From: Ananas comosus
Lineage: Eukaryota > Streptophyta > Magnoliopsida > Poales > Bromeliaceae
Direction: 5' to 3'
Assembly: GCF_001540865.1 (NCBI RefSeq)
Contig: NC_033636.1
Coordinates: 5,690,050-5,754,049, forward strand
DNA: 64,000 nt
Made by a program: the position numbers and the translations under genes. This document shows, piece by piece, positions 22,901-32,099 of this stretch (the first letter of the stretch is position 1; every line of letters starts with the position of its first letter). The notes below the pieces were generated by a model. It worked only from the letters and a program-made list of their open reading frames with translations, was not told the DNA's origin and did not search any database.

Positions 22901-25900
22901 GAACTGGATCATAAACTATGTTTTAGGGATATACAAGGATACAGAATTTGTTGGAAGCAACTTAAATCAGCAGTGATGCCACTAACCAAGTTACAGGAGG
23001 ACATAATGTACCCAAGAAGAGCAATAGGGGATACTCAACTTGGGAGATGGGAAGTTCTGTCCATAATCAGATGATCAGGTCATCTTTTGATTTAATCATG
23101 GACGACCGATAATAAATAAACTAAGACTTGTTATTGAGTAATGTCCATAATCAGATGATCAGGTCATCTTTTGATTTAATTATGGACGACTGATAATAAA
23201 TAAACTAAGACTAGTTATTGAGTATCTCTGTGCTATTGGCATAGTTTTAGATTATACGTAAATTAACATGGTTTTAGATAAACATAAACTAAGACACTTT
23301 GAATGGAAAAAAGTTATGGAATTTCCATGACATGTTATTGAATAAACTGTGCCTAGGCCACTACAACTTCAGCTTGGCATTTACATGTATAATGCCACAA
23401 TGTCATACTGGCCAGAGTGGGGCTTTGATGCATTTATTTTGCAAATCTATGACCTTACTTGTGAACTAGGATGCTTCACTGCTTTCATTTGTTAGCTCTA
23501 GCAGTTTCTTAAAATCCTAACTTCAGTTCTTTTCTTGCATTGGTGCTTTCCCTAGTAGTAGGCTATGCCCAGGCTTCTGAATTTATCTAGGTTGAACTAG
23601 AACCAAGTTTCGTGAGACAAAATTAACTGCTCTGCTTGATCATTGAGTTCGATGTGGAAAGTCTGCCTTACTATCTCAAGCCCCGTAAACTCTTGAATGA
23701 GCTATTGAGGTGACTAGAAAAGAGTTGTTGCTTCTACATCTTTCATACCATCAGTTATTGATTGAAATGAACTATCACATCACAAGAATGCAGCAACAAT
23801 TGTAGCTCCATCGTTAGTCTGTCGAACTTACCGCATTCATTTTCTGAAAGCTATAGCCTAACAATCTCTATTTCTGCTCGAAGTCAGCTTATTGCCTCCA
23901 TCTATTCTGTCCCAAAAGTTTACTAGTTGGACATTTTGAATGAATTTGAAGTGTACTATTGTCAATCTTGCAGATTATTGATGGCAAGGAACTCTTGAAT
24001 GAGCGAACAAACACTGAACTTCGGTACCTGAAAAAGGCATGTTGTTCTATTTATCAACTTTAAACTAGTTTGTGCTGCTCAACGCCAAATTTTAGAATGG
24101 CACATGATATTACTGTGTTAAAGACGTATAAAGATTACTGTGTTAGTATCTAAGAGTTCAGTTTTTTTGTTTTCTATGGACACCCTCAGCTAACTGTAAG
24201 TTTGATCACTTATCCTTCTATTTTATGCACTTGCCGTTGGAATTCATTGAAGTTTCAGTTTGTTGGTTACGCAACAACACTTAATGAAGGTGTCATCAGT
24301 CCTTGTTGGAAAATCTACAGAGATAGAGGGAAGGTGTCAAATTTGAAAAAACAGAAAAAGTTTTAAGGGAAACGATAGGAAAAAAAAAAGAAAAGAAAAA
24401 GAAAAAAAGGAACTTGAAGCAGAGAGGGTCTCATGAAAAAAAATGATGTGGAGTTGAAGCATGCAGTATTTTACCTTAACTACATAATGTTTACATGGAG
24501 ATTAGCTTTTCGGTTATCACCTTTGCAACTTTGTTTTTAATTGCTAATAAAGGGTGAATACCTCTAATGGTTCTTGAACTTTCCAAAGGACTCGTTTTGG
24601 TCCCTGTTCTTCCAAAGTGGATGAGTGATACTGAAATTTTGGTAAGTGTTCCAAGTGAGCAATATGTGTCATTTTTCATCATTGGCAGAGATGCTGAAAT
24701 GACTGCCGCACCGTTCTCAATGTCGCTCAAGGTGATGTGGCTGCCTTGTCAGCACTTCCATGACTCAAACTTAAGCTGATATGACTACCCTGTCAGCTGA
24801 CATGGCTACCGTTCAGCTTTGTGATCACTCAAATGCTTCTGAACACTCATCGAAATTAGCATTGCGGTTTGCTTATGGAAAGATTGGGGTTCATTAGTGC
24901 AGTAGAAGATCACATGCATTGGAACCCATGGTTATGGACCGGGGGTTCGTTAGTGCAGTTTACTCATAAAATCAATATATCTACTGTTAACTTTATTTTC
25001 TTCTTATTCTTTGACAATTACAGAAACCCGAGTCTTGGAGACTTGCCTGTCAAACTATCGTAGGCAATAAAGAAAACTCTGGCAAGGTATGCTTAGATTT
25101 GTTTTTTTTTCTATTATTCTGCAGAATTTGCAATTGCTTTCCATTTGCAATTATCTAACGATTTTGACGACCAACTTTGTCAGTGCATTTGATGCTGCTT
25201 CTATGCATGAATTATACATTTTTTCGGTATATTTCACTTCTTCAATCTTAATTTAACGAACTCGGTCCTATTTTCTTCTCTCTTGATAATAGTTTGTGAA
25301 CCTACCAGTTATGCTAATGAGTGGCATATCGACTTACCGTTACTACTAATTTTTTTTGAACTTTATAGCTTTTTCAAAATGACTCTTTGAACTTCGAATT
25401 TTGCAACTGGACCTCCAAAACTTTATTAAATAGTTCAATTTGCTATTCTCCTTAAGTATAGTTATTAATTGAACAGCCATGCTTGCGTCATGCATATTTT
25501 ACAGATGATGATCTTATAAAACTCCAAAATAATAAAATGGAAAAAAAAAAAAAATCTACTTCTTGCCTTCCATGAATGAAAGAAAAGCATCAAGAATATT
25601 GAAGAATGGGATGAATCCTCCTATATTTATTGCTCTTTTCAAGCTTCAGAATGGTAATAAGAGATTTTGCTATGATTTAAAGCTTCACAAGATCACGTGA
25701 AGGATATTTGTTTAGAAGGGCTATGTTGGTATTACTTCGGTTGAGAAGGGCGTTTTGAACAGCTCAATAAAGTTAAAGGGGGCTATTTGCGCAAGTTTTG
25801 CAAGTTCAATGGGTGTTAGTACAGTTTCCCCTTTTCTTTTTTCTTTAGTAGCATATGTTTTTGAGAATAACAGTTGTTTCACCTTATTTTAACGTGGTAT

Positions 25901-26122
25901 CGGAGCCTCTCAACTTTTCTCTCATTTAATTCAAGCGCATGTCTCGGGCTTATCAAAAAGCTTGATGTTACATACGAGGTGGTTTTTGAAGAATAATGAT
26001 TGTTTCAAATTTTTTACGAAATTTTAATGAATAGAATTTGTGTATAAAAGGATAGAAAATTCTTATATTATTTTCCTTCTTCGCAGGTAGTTGTCCAGCG
26101 AATGCCCCAATGGAAGAAATGA
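13909..26122 (+). CDS. Plastid 2Fe-2S ferredoxin-like protein, PnsB3/NDF4-related (6 exons)
   Basis: Exons: 13909-14052, 17720-17833, 17916-17969, 23974-24036, 25024-25086, 26087-26122 (stop TGA); 157 residues, every junction in phase 0. Residues 1-48 are Ser/Arg/Pro-rich and nearly free of acidic residues until the end, as in a chloroplast transit peptide. The 2Fe-2S domain follows: SGEKLLRNIMLENKIELY, then NCGGRGSCGTCIVE, KELLNERT and WRLACQT, ending QRMPQWKK. Cluster ligands are Cys92, Cys98, Cys101 and Cys134 (C-x5-C-x2-C-x32-C), the spacing of PnsB3-type proteins rather than the C-x4-C-x2-C of photosynthetic ferredoxin. PnsB3 belongs to subcomplex B of the chloroplast NDH complex in cyclic electron flow; whether this is PnsB3 or its shorter relative (Arabidopsis At4g32590 type) is undecided. 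The intron after exon 4 has a GC donor (AAG|GCATGT). Introns 1 and 3 are 3.7 and 6.0 kb and transposon-filled. Exon 1 has a broken second copy at 14789. Confidence 0.88.
14786..15505 (+). pseudogene. Broken tandem copy of exon 1 and its flank
   Basis: The block repeats about 13905-14600 at an offset of about 880 bp. The exon part starts at the same GGAAAAATGGCGGCCACG, but codon 5 is followed by TAG, and single-base insertions and deletions break the frame many times. The GGAGTACGTCG donor region reads GGATACGTCG. Differences are mostly one-base indels in runs, so an uncorrected long-read or second-haplotype sequence is as likely as a decayed gene duplication. It lies in intron 1 of the gene model. 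Confidence 0.75.
15506..16516. other. Intron 1 sequence with possible LTR remnant
   Basis: Mostly AT-rich. Around 16183-16203 the minus strand reads TTGGTATTAGAGCCGAATAC, which resembles a methionine-tRNA primer-binding site. It adjoins a segment that begins TGTAACAATCC at about 16199 and ends GGATGTCACA near 16352. This could be an LTR of a small minus-strand retroelement. I could not find its partner LTR, so the call is weak. Confidence 0.35.
16520..17500. mobile_element. MITE with GGGTAAATTGCAC inverted ends, containing another MITE
   Basis: The left end reads GGGTAAATTGCACCACTATT and the right end, on the minus strand, GGGTAAATTGCACTACCAAT. After removing the nested element at 16623-17084 about 520 bp remains. 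It sits in intron 1 of the ferredoxin-like gene. No coding capacity. Confidence 0.7.
16623..17084. mobile_element. PIF/Harbinger-like MITE, TTA target site
   Basis: The left end CTCAAAGGCTGTTTGGTTGC and right end GGGGTCATTTGGTTTGACG (minus strand) are imperfect inverted repeats, flanked by TTA at 16620-16622 and 17085-17087. A related copy lies at 62612-63236. The 3 bp TTA duplication and GGGGCTGTTTGG-type ends suit the Tourist/PIF-Harbinger group. Nested inside the larger MITE. Confidence 0.65.
18086..19799. other. Intron 3, left part, no gene seen
   Basis: AT-rich intron sequence. An A-rich stretch at 18925-19090 and repeated GTTGATGACTAAAATGTC / GTTCGATGACTAAAGTGTC phrases near 19130-19215, ending in an AATTTACCC motif, suggest another decayed MITE. 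The open frame near 18389-18727 has no recognisable domain. Confidence 0.4.
19800..22410 (+). repeat. Higher-order tandem array with G-box motifs
   Basis: A degenerate array in intron 3. Each basic unit has GAGAGAGAAGAGRAAAATTAAGATGAAAAA, an A-rich run, GGGCTGAGCCCCACCCC and CACTCGCCACGTGGATCTAAAACTGAGAAT. Short units follow directly; long ones add ATTCATTATATTATATCCT plus a CTNTGTCCAAATCATTGG phrase. A landmark TTATAATGAGAGAG recurs at 19851, 20485 and 21666, giving a higher-order period near 634 bp once the inserted TRIM (20655-21198) is subtracted. Many units carry the palindrome CACGTG. Apparent open frames across it are artefacts. Confidence 0.8.
20655..21198 (+). mobile_element. TRIM retroelement inside the array
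   Basis: Two direct repeats, 20655-20815 and 21035-21198, start TGAGAYYCCAG and end GTGGTGCGTCACA. TTGGTATTAAAGCC, a methionine-tRNA-type primer-binding site, follows the first after one base. A purine tract, AAAGAGGGGAAGAAGG, precedes the second. Total length is 544 bp with no open frame of note, as expected for a terminal-repeat retrotransposon in miniature. The interior (AGAAGTGTGAGATGAG, ATGCTGATGACTGTTG, GACTAGCGAGACGAGTCT) is shared with the TRIM at 26387. A target duplication is not evident; about 40 bp of array seems deleted at the site. Confidence 0.8.
22411..23973. other. Intron 3, right part, with an 84 bp tandem duplication
   Basis: Intron sequence without a gene. 23059-23142 is repeated at 23143-23226 (GTCCATAATCAGATGATCAG...), with only a few base differences. 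The acceptor CTTGCAG at 23967-23973 opens exon 4 of the ferredoxin-like gene. Confidence 0.6.
25370..25820. repeat. Possible MITE in intron 5 with inverted ends
   Basis: The left part, GACTCTTTGAACTTCGAATTTTGCAACTGG, and the reverse complement of 25765-25820 (CTTGCAAAACTTGCGCAAATAG...CCTTTAACTTTATTGAG) resemble each other loosely. This suggests an old foldback element about 450 bp long. The match is imperfect and the borders are uncertain. Confidence 0.35.
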
Positions 26123-26386
26123 TTTGTGCACCTTTGTTGATTATGGTTCAAATCACTTTGCTATATTATTCATTGTATTTGAAATACACAAATATTAAAC
26201 CCATTTTGGTGTTCAATAGTATTTTTATTTATATTGGAGTGTAGAATGTGGGAGACAAAGAAATAAGGTTCGCGACACACGGATCTTTCAAAATAAAGTT
26301 TAAATGAATGATTATTTTTAATCCTAGTAATTCGTATAGTAATTTTCGTTCGGCTTACATCATTGGCTCTCTTACATCATTGGCTC

Positions 26387-27247
26387 TGTTGGCTTAAATG
26401 GGTCACTATTCTGTCATGTGACGGAAGGTCGTGTTGAGCGAGTCATGTTCGAAATGGCGTGAAGCTGGAAGGGCCGAGTTATGTTCGAAGTGGTGTGAGG
26501 CTAGTTAGGCTGAGTCATAATCGAGACCCGTAGGTGTTGTATCTATGCACTTTATGTGAATTGATTATGTATTTATAACAACTCGAGCTTTTGGGATTAA
26601 TGATTAGCGTCACCAATACGACAAGTTGGTATCAGAGTCAATTATCAGCTAGAAGTGTGAGATGAGTCTCGGCTTAGCTGGGTTATACAGCAGGGAGAGC
26701 CGGGTTTCATGCTGATGACTGTTGTGAGTAGAGTGCGGCTTACTACAAGATTGGCTAAGACTAGCGAGACGAGTCTGAGCCTGACGAGAACATTAGGAGC
26801 GTGCTAGAGGTAGAGTAGCTCTAGGATAGGTGACATCTGAAAAGTAGTGCGTCTCCCATCCTAGGACTAGAGTTAAGCGTATTAGGACTAGAGTAGTTTT
26901 AGAATGGATGACCTCCTGGGAAGTGGGGCGACATAATTGGTATCAGAGCTAGAGGTCACGGATTCGATTTTTATATGCTGCGAATATGTGCAGGTGTTCG
27001 AGGAGGGATTGTTGGCTTAAATGGACCAGCATTCTGCCCTGTGGTGGGAGGTCATGTTGGACCAAGTTATGTTCGAAATGACATGAGGCTGGAAGGGCCG
27101 AGTTATGTTTGAAGTGGCGTGAGGCTGTTTGGACCGAGTCACAATCAAGACCCATGACTGCTGTATCTATACGCTTTAAATAAATTAATTGTGTATTTCT
27201 AATAGCTCAAGCTTTTGTGATTAATAATTAGCACCAACAATAAGACA
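26387..27247 (+). mobile_element. TRIM retroelement with 237 bp LTRs
   Basis: Direct repeats 26387-26623 and 27010-27247 both begin TGTTGGCTTAAATGG and end in GACA. Two bases after the first comes TTGGTATCAGAGTC, matching the initiator-methionine tRNA primer-binding consensus. The second is preceded by a purine tract (GAGGAGGGAT). Total length is 861 bp, with no gag or pol. A second TTGGTATCAGAGCTAGAGG occurs inside at 26938. The flanks GGCTC and AGGTC are poor matches, so the target duplication is unclear. The element lies only 265 bp after the stop codon of the ferredoxin-like gene. Confidence 0.85.
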
Positions 27248-27704
27248 AGGTCAAATAATTTAGAGCGATTTGGGGAAAAAAGCTTTTCGGCTTACATGTA
27301 TCCTCCAATCCCAGTAAGCACAAAACTCACTTTGTATAGTGGATTCAATTATTCATCTGAAATGTATTGGCTACTGTTAACGAGCGGAACAAAGGAAGCT
27401 GTGGACTCATTTCATAAATGAGCCAAGCACGAGTTGACTCCTTAAAGTATTGAGCTGAAATACTCGGCTTGTGTTCAGCTTATTTATTAATGAGCCGAAC
27501 ACGAACCGAACATGAGCAGAATATGAGCCGGCTCACGAATAAGAAGTTAAAAGAATTAGAAAGGCTATACATAAGAAATAAATTTGTGAGATCTTATACA
27601 TTATACTTTGAGTTAAAATTTTACAAATATATGAGTTTTTCTACAATTGAGTTGGGTTTTATGTTTAGACTAGAGTAAAAATCAAATAATAAAAAATTGT
27701 ATTT

Positions 27705-27745
<41 letters not shown>
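27248..27745. other. Intergenic DNA with GAGCCGAACACGA repeat and microsatellite
   Basis: Contains GAGCCGAACACGAACCG and GAGCCGGCTCACGAAT phrases at about 27490-27540, also present near 31060-31100. They are common in plant intergenic DNA. A TATATA tract (about 27703-27722) and a GAGAGA tract (27722-27745) lead into the MITE at 27746. No gene seen. Confidence 0.5.
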
Positions 27746-28272
27746 TTGAGCTAGAATACTATCGGTAGTAAACTAGCCGTTTTACTACTGATTTGTTTTC
27801 GATGACAGAACTTCCAAATTGACGATCGACTCCGTTGAACATGATCTATACCATTTAAAGTGTTTAGAAATCAAATTTCAAATCTTTTCGACATCATTTG
27901 CCTAATGATCAAGGGTTAAAATTTGTAATTTTAATGGTCGATAAGCGGCGTTTTCTCGTTTAACGGCGTAAAGATACCAAATCAATTGAATTTTTGTTAG
28001 AAAATTTTTTAAACTATTTAAAACAAGATCTATACTCTTGATCTTGATTACACGACTCCTATCATTATTTTTTAAAGAGTATTCATTTCAGCCATTCATT
28101 TTTCTGTTCACTTGATGGATAAAAGAATAATATTGAAAGTGCGTGAAATTTGATTTCTAGGTAGTTTAAATGGTTTAGATCATATTTAACGGAGCCGATC
28201 GTCAATTTGGAAGCTCTATCACGAAAACAATCGGTAGTAAACGGCCGTTTACCACCGATAGTATTCTAGCTC

Positions 28273-28275
<3 letters not shown>
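27746..28275. mobile_element. Foldback MITE 1 (GAGCTAGAATACTATC ends)
   Basis: The left arm (TTGAGCTAGAATACTATCGG) and the reverse complement of the right arm (GTTGAGCTAGAATACTATCG) pair for about 150 bp at roughly 80 percent. The element is flanked symmetrically by TA and GA runs on the left and CT and TA runs on the right. Non-coding. Confidence 0.8.
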
Positions 28276-28321
<46 letters not shown>

Positions 28322-28336
28322 ATATATATATATATA

Positions 28337-28880
28337 GGGTCCGGCTACTATCTATTAATAGGATTGAGACTCTTGTCCTATCAAGTCGATTTGAATGATC
28401 GAACTTCAAATTGATAATCGGCACCATTGAAGTTGATCTACACAATTAGAAATGTTTAGAAACCAAATTTGTAATATTTAAAAATCATTATCAAGTTCAT
28501 CTTAAGAGTTGAAAAATGAACGGTCATAAATGAATAACCTTCTTAAATAGAGGTTAGACTTTCTCAGTTCGTAATCAGAGTTATCAAACATTATCTTAAT
28601 CAGTATAAAAGAATTTTCTATCAAAAATTCAAGCAATTTGGATGCTCTACACCGTTAAACAAGCAAACGGCAATATAGATCGTCAAAAATTGTCGAATTT
28701 ACACACTTTGATCACCATAGTAAACATATCAAAATTTATGAAATTTAGTTTCTAGATATTTCAAATACTCTAGATCAACTTCAACGGCTCCGATTCATCG
28801 ATTCGGAATCTCGATCATCAAGAACAATTTGATAGGACAAGTGCTCATATCCTATTGAATAGGATAGTAGCATTAGCCTA
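28337..28880. mobile_element. Foldback MITE 2 (CGGCTACTATCTATTAATAG ends)
   Basis: The left arm includes CTACTATCTATTAATAGGAT and TTGTCCTATCAAG. The reverse complement of the right arm has CTACTATCCTATTCAATAGG and TTGTCCTATCAAA. Arms of about 140 bp are recognisable and share the GATCTA..TTTAGAAA segment with MITE 1. TA tracts lie on both sides. Confidence 0.75.
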
Positions 28881-28887
28881 TATTATA

Positions 28888-28934
<47 letters not shown>

Positions 28935-28957
28935 AGGTATATATATATATATATATA

Positions 28958-29180
28958 GTGGTAGCTACTATACTATTGATAGTACCAAGCCTTGGTACTA
29001 TTGAGTTTTCTACCGTTAGATCTACTCTTTGATCGTTTCACCCGTTAGATTATACTATTAAACCAACCACCACTCACCCTATGGAAACGCTATCATCCTA
29101 ACGCACATCTTTTTCATCCAACGGCCGAAAAATTAATAGTACCAAGAGACTTGATACTATTGATAGTATAGTAACATAAT
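28958..29180. mobile_element. MITE 3 (CTACTATACTATTGATAG ends)
   Basis: Short MITE with left end TAGCTACTATACTATTGATA and right end, on the minus strand, TGTTACTATACTATCAATAG. The interior has a CCGTTAGAT...CATCCAACGGCCGAAAA core shared by several copies. TA tracts flank it. A near copy of its right two thirds lies at about 34908-35040. Confidence 0.75.
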
Positions 29181-29213
29181 TCTCTCTTCTCTATATATAT
29201 ATAGAGAGAGAGA

Positions 29214-29436
29214 GGTCCGGCTGAGATACTATTGATAGCACAGAGCATTTGGTGCTATCAAGTTTTCTGCCGTTAGATTTACCTTTTTATCATTTTATCC
29301 GTTCATAACTATTCAACTAACCACCCACTCAAACCTAGGGGACTCACATCATCCTAACCGATATCTTTAATCCAATGGCAGAAAACTTAATAGCACTAAG
29401 TCATTGATGCTATTTAATAGTATTTCAGCCTAGTTC
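29214..29436. mobile_element. MITE 4 (CGGCTGAGATACTATTGATA ends)
   Basis: Same family as MITE 3. The left end is GGTCCGGCTGAGATACTATT and the right end, on the minus strand, GGCTGAAATACTATTAAATA. It carries CTGCCGTTAGATTTACC and GGACTCACATCATCCTAACC. An almost identical copy is at 35078-35302, differing mainly by small indels. Confidence 0.75.
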
Positions 29437-29472
<36 letters not shown>

Positions 29473-29490
29473 ATATATGATATATATATA

Positions 29491-29640
29491 GTTTCGCGCT
29501 ACTATGCTATTAATAGCACGAAGCACTTGGTGCACAAGATTTTCCGCCGTTAGATCTACCCTATTGATCATTTTCATCCGTTAGATCATACTATTCAACC
29601 AACCACTCACTCAAGCCTAGGGGATCCACATCATTCCTAC
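29491..29640. mobile_element. MITE 5, right end missing
   Basis: It begins CGCGCTACTATGCTATTAAT and follows the MITE 3/4 core through CCGCCGTTAGATCTACC to GGGGATCCACATCATTCCTA. It then breaks off into the element at 29660. Confidence 0.6.
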
Positions 29641-29659
29641 TGTCGCTATATTAGGCAGC

Positions 29660-29865
29660 ACACAGCAGCCCTTGTGCTCTAGTTCCTAACCGTCTATCAA
29701 TTTTGATGGATAGTTAGGGTAAAGAGAAAAGAAAAATTTGAGAGAAATTTAAAAGATGAGAAATTGAGAAACCAATTTCTCTCCAATTTCTCTTCTCCCT
29801 TTCATCCTAACCACCCATCAAATTTGTAAAGCGGTTAAGAACTTAGGAGCACAAATTTGGTACTT
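29660..29865. mobile_element. Small foldback element 6
   Basis: The left arm (CTTGTGCTCTAGTTCCTAAC...GATGGATAGTTAGGG) and the reverse complement of the right arm (TTTGTGCTCCTAAGTTCTTAA...GATGGGTGGTTAGG) form a near-complete foldback with an AGAAAAG/TTCTC centre. It separates MITE 5 from an inverted half-copy of the same family. Confidence 0.6.
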
Positions 29866-30040
29866 GTAGATTTTTGGCCTTTGAATTAAGAGATGTGCGG
29901 TTAGGATGATATGGCCCCTAGGTTGAGTGGGTAGTTGGGTTGAATAGTATAATCTAACGGATGAAAATGATAAAAGGATTAGATCTAACGCGTAAAAAAT
30001 TTATAAGCACCAAGTACTTTGTGCTTTTACAACACCATAG
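29866..30040 (-). mobile_element. MITE 7, inverted partial copy of the MITE 3/4 family
   Basis: The minus strand reads CCGGCTATGGTGTTGTAAAA, then GCACCAAGTACTTGGTGC-like and TTAGATCTAATCC segments, and CCTAGGGGCCATATCATCCT, the family core in reverse. It ends at a CT/GA microsatellite (30042-30090). The open frame 29961-30158 is a microsatellite artefact. Confidence 0.6.
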
Positions 30041-30044
30041 CCGG

Positions 30045-30117
<73 letters not shown>

Positions 30118-30351
30118 GAATTGAGCTAGAATATTTTTGGAGTTACCAAACTCCTTGATGCTTCTAAGTTTCTAACCCTTAGATCTATTCCTTGACTACT
30201 AATAGTGTTTGGATCAAACACTATTCCACCTACCACCACCTACCACCATCATCTCAATCCTACCATCATCTCAATCCTACATCTCTCAATCCAATGGCTA
30301 AAAACTCAAAAGCACCACTCTTTTGATGATTTTGAGAGTATTCTGGCTCAA

Positions 30352-30353
<2 letters not shown>
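30118..30353. mobile_element. MITE 8 (TTGAGCTAGAATATTTTTGG ends)
   Basis: The left end is TTGAGCTAGAATATTTTTGG and the right end, on the minus strand, TTGAGCCAGAATACTCTCAA. The core is AACCCTTAGATCTATTCC...CAATCCAATGGC. It links the GAGCTAGAATA end type of MITE 1 to the CCGTTAGATCTA core of MITEs 3-5. TA tracts flank it. Confidence 0.7.
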
Positions 30354-30388
<35 letters not shown>

Positions 30389-30392
30389 TTTA

Positions 30393-30957
30393 TTTATTGA
30401 GATAAGCTTCTATCCTTTTGAAAATACGGGAGCCTCCGTACTTGTCAGTTAATTTCAATGATAAGACATTTGATTCGATGATCGGCTCTTTAGACATGAT
30501 CTACACTATTAGAACTATTCAGGAACCAAAATTTCATAATTTTTTTGATTTTGTTTGCCTAGTAAACGAGTAGCCTCAAAATAAATGGCTAAAAATAAAA
30601 ATATCATAAAAAATAATGATAAGAGACTCAAATTTCAAATTGGAAGTATCGTTTTAGCATGCTTTTGATGTTAAATAGAAATCTTTATTAAAATTTAATG
30701 TTATTTGGACTTTTATACACCGTTGAACTTACAAACATGCCACATTGGCCGTTAAAATAGCCATTTTTAAGATTCTTTGGGCATTTGGTAAATGATATCA
30801 AAATATTATAAAAATTGATTTCTAAATAGTTTTAATAGTATAGATCATACTTAACGAAGCTGATCGTCAAATCGGATGTGCCATCATTGAAAAAAACTTA
30901 CAAGTGCGGAGGCTTCTGTACTTTTGAAAGTGCAAAAGACGTACTCTTATTTATTTA
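30393..30957. mobile_element. Foldback MITE 9
   Basis: The left arm (GGGAGCCTCCGTACTTGTCA) and the reverse complement of the right arm (AGAAGCCTCCGCACTTGTAA) pair, with further similarity in GATCGGCTCTTTAGACATGATCTA versus GATCAGCTTCGTTAAGTATGATCTA. The interior phrasing parallels MITEs 1 and 2. Confidence 0.7.
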
Positions 30958-31532
30958 TGTATATAAATATAAAATATATGTATTCAAGCTGTTATCGAGC
31001 AGAATAAGAGCAAGCTGACACTAACTCATGCTCGGCTTGTTTACTAAACGAGCGATTTAACATCAAGCTCATTTGAGCCGAACACGAGTTAGCTCGCGAA
31101 TAGCAAGCTGGATTACCACCCCTAGGCTATTGCAAATACTACTGTTATTCAATACTAGACTAAATCGTCCGTGAAGAAGGTATTTATTTTCATACATATG
31201 ATTTAAGTATCAATCACCCAATATAGGAATTAGTTATAGTTTATGTTATCCGATAATATTAGTGTCTCTTTAGTATTTTTTTTATAGGAATTAATTTTTT
31301 AACAATCGACCTTATCAGACAGTATGTTTAAGAATTGTCGGAGTATTTTATTATTAAAATGAAAAATTATATATATTTTTATTTACTCTGCTAAATGTTA
31401 TGGAGTTATAGCTATTCATTCTCTAGCATTCATTGTAGAGTTATAAGTAAATTTATAACTCATCATCTCTTAAATCTTAATTTCGTAATCTATGTATATT
31501 TATACCTATAATTCCTATATTTTGAATTTACA
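30958..31532. other. Intergenic, no gene
   Basis: Contains a GAGCCGAACACGAGTTAGC repeat phrase (about 31075-31095) like that near 27500. Otherwise it is AT-rich sequence without recognisable features. Confidence 0.4.
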
Positions 31533-31712
31533 ACTGAGTGGGAAGTAACATGTGAATTTACATTTCTTGTAATCTGTAGGCCCATAGTGACTTCTATTCA
31601 GACAATAACTATTTTTTCACCGACTGAGTGGGAAGTAACATGTGAATTTACATTTCTTGTAATCTGTAGGCCCATAGTGACTTCTATTCAGACAATAACT
31701 ATTTTTTCACCC
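31533..31712 (+). repeat. Exact 90 bp tandem duplication
   Basis: 31533-31622 (ACTGAGTGGGAAGTAACATG...) is repeated without visible change at 31623-31712. Identical copies imply a very recent event or an assembly stutter. It directly abuts a SINE. Confidence 0.8.
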
Positions 31713-31821
31713 ATCGTTCCTAGTGTAAGTGGCAAAAATTTTGGTGGTTAGTATCCGAGGTTCCAAGTTCGAATCTTAGTTGATTGATATTTCTAGCTAA
31801 GTTTATTTCTAAAAAAAAAAA
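31713..31821 (+). mobile_element. tRNA-derived SINE, copy 3 (short, + strand)
   Basis: It carries an A-box-like TAGTGTAAGTGGC, a B-box-like AGTTCGAATCTTAG and the tail AGCTAAGTTTATTTCTA, followed by A11. All of these match the reverse complement of the SINEs at 37674 and 42413. It lacks their last 45 bp or so before the poly-A. No clear target duplication. Confidence 0.7.
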
Positions 31822-32099
31822 GCGGGTAGCAATTCATCTATTTGTGCAGTGTTAATGAGGCCGCATGATGAGAATCGAGCTTGATCAACTCGATTGATAT
31901 TTTTTTCATTGTTTGTAGCCCAACCTTTATTTTTCTATTCTTGCACCAATGATTTTAAGAAGATTCAAAGATGGAGGTTACACGGGAATTTAAACATTTG
32001 TGAAAGTCTATAAGTAATCGAAATATTTCACCAAAATAAACTTCATTAAGTTTTATACAATTTGCTCCCAAAATATTATAACACTTCATTTTTCCAAAA

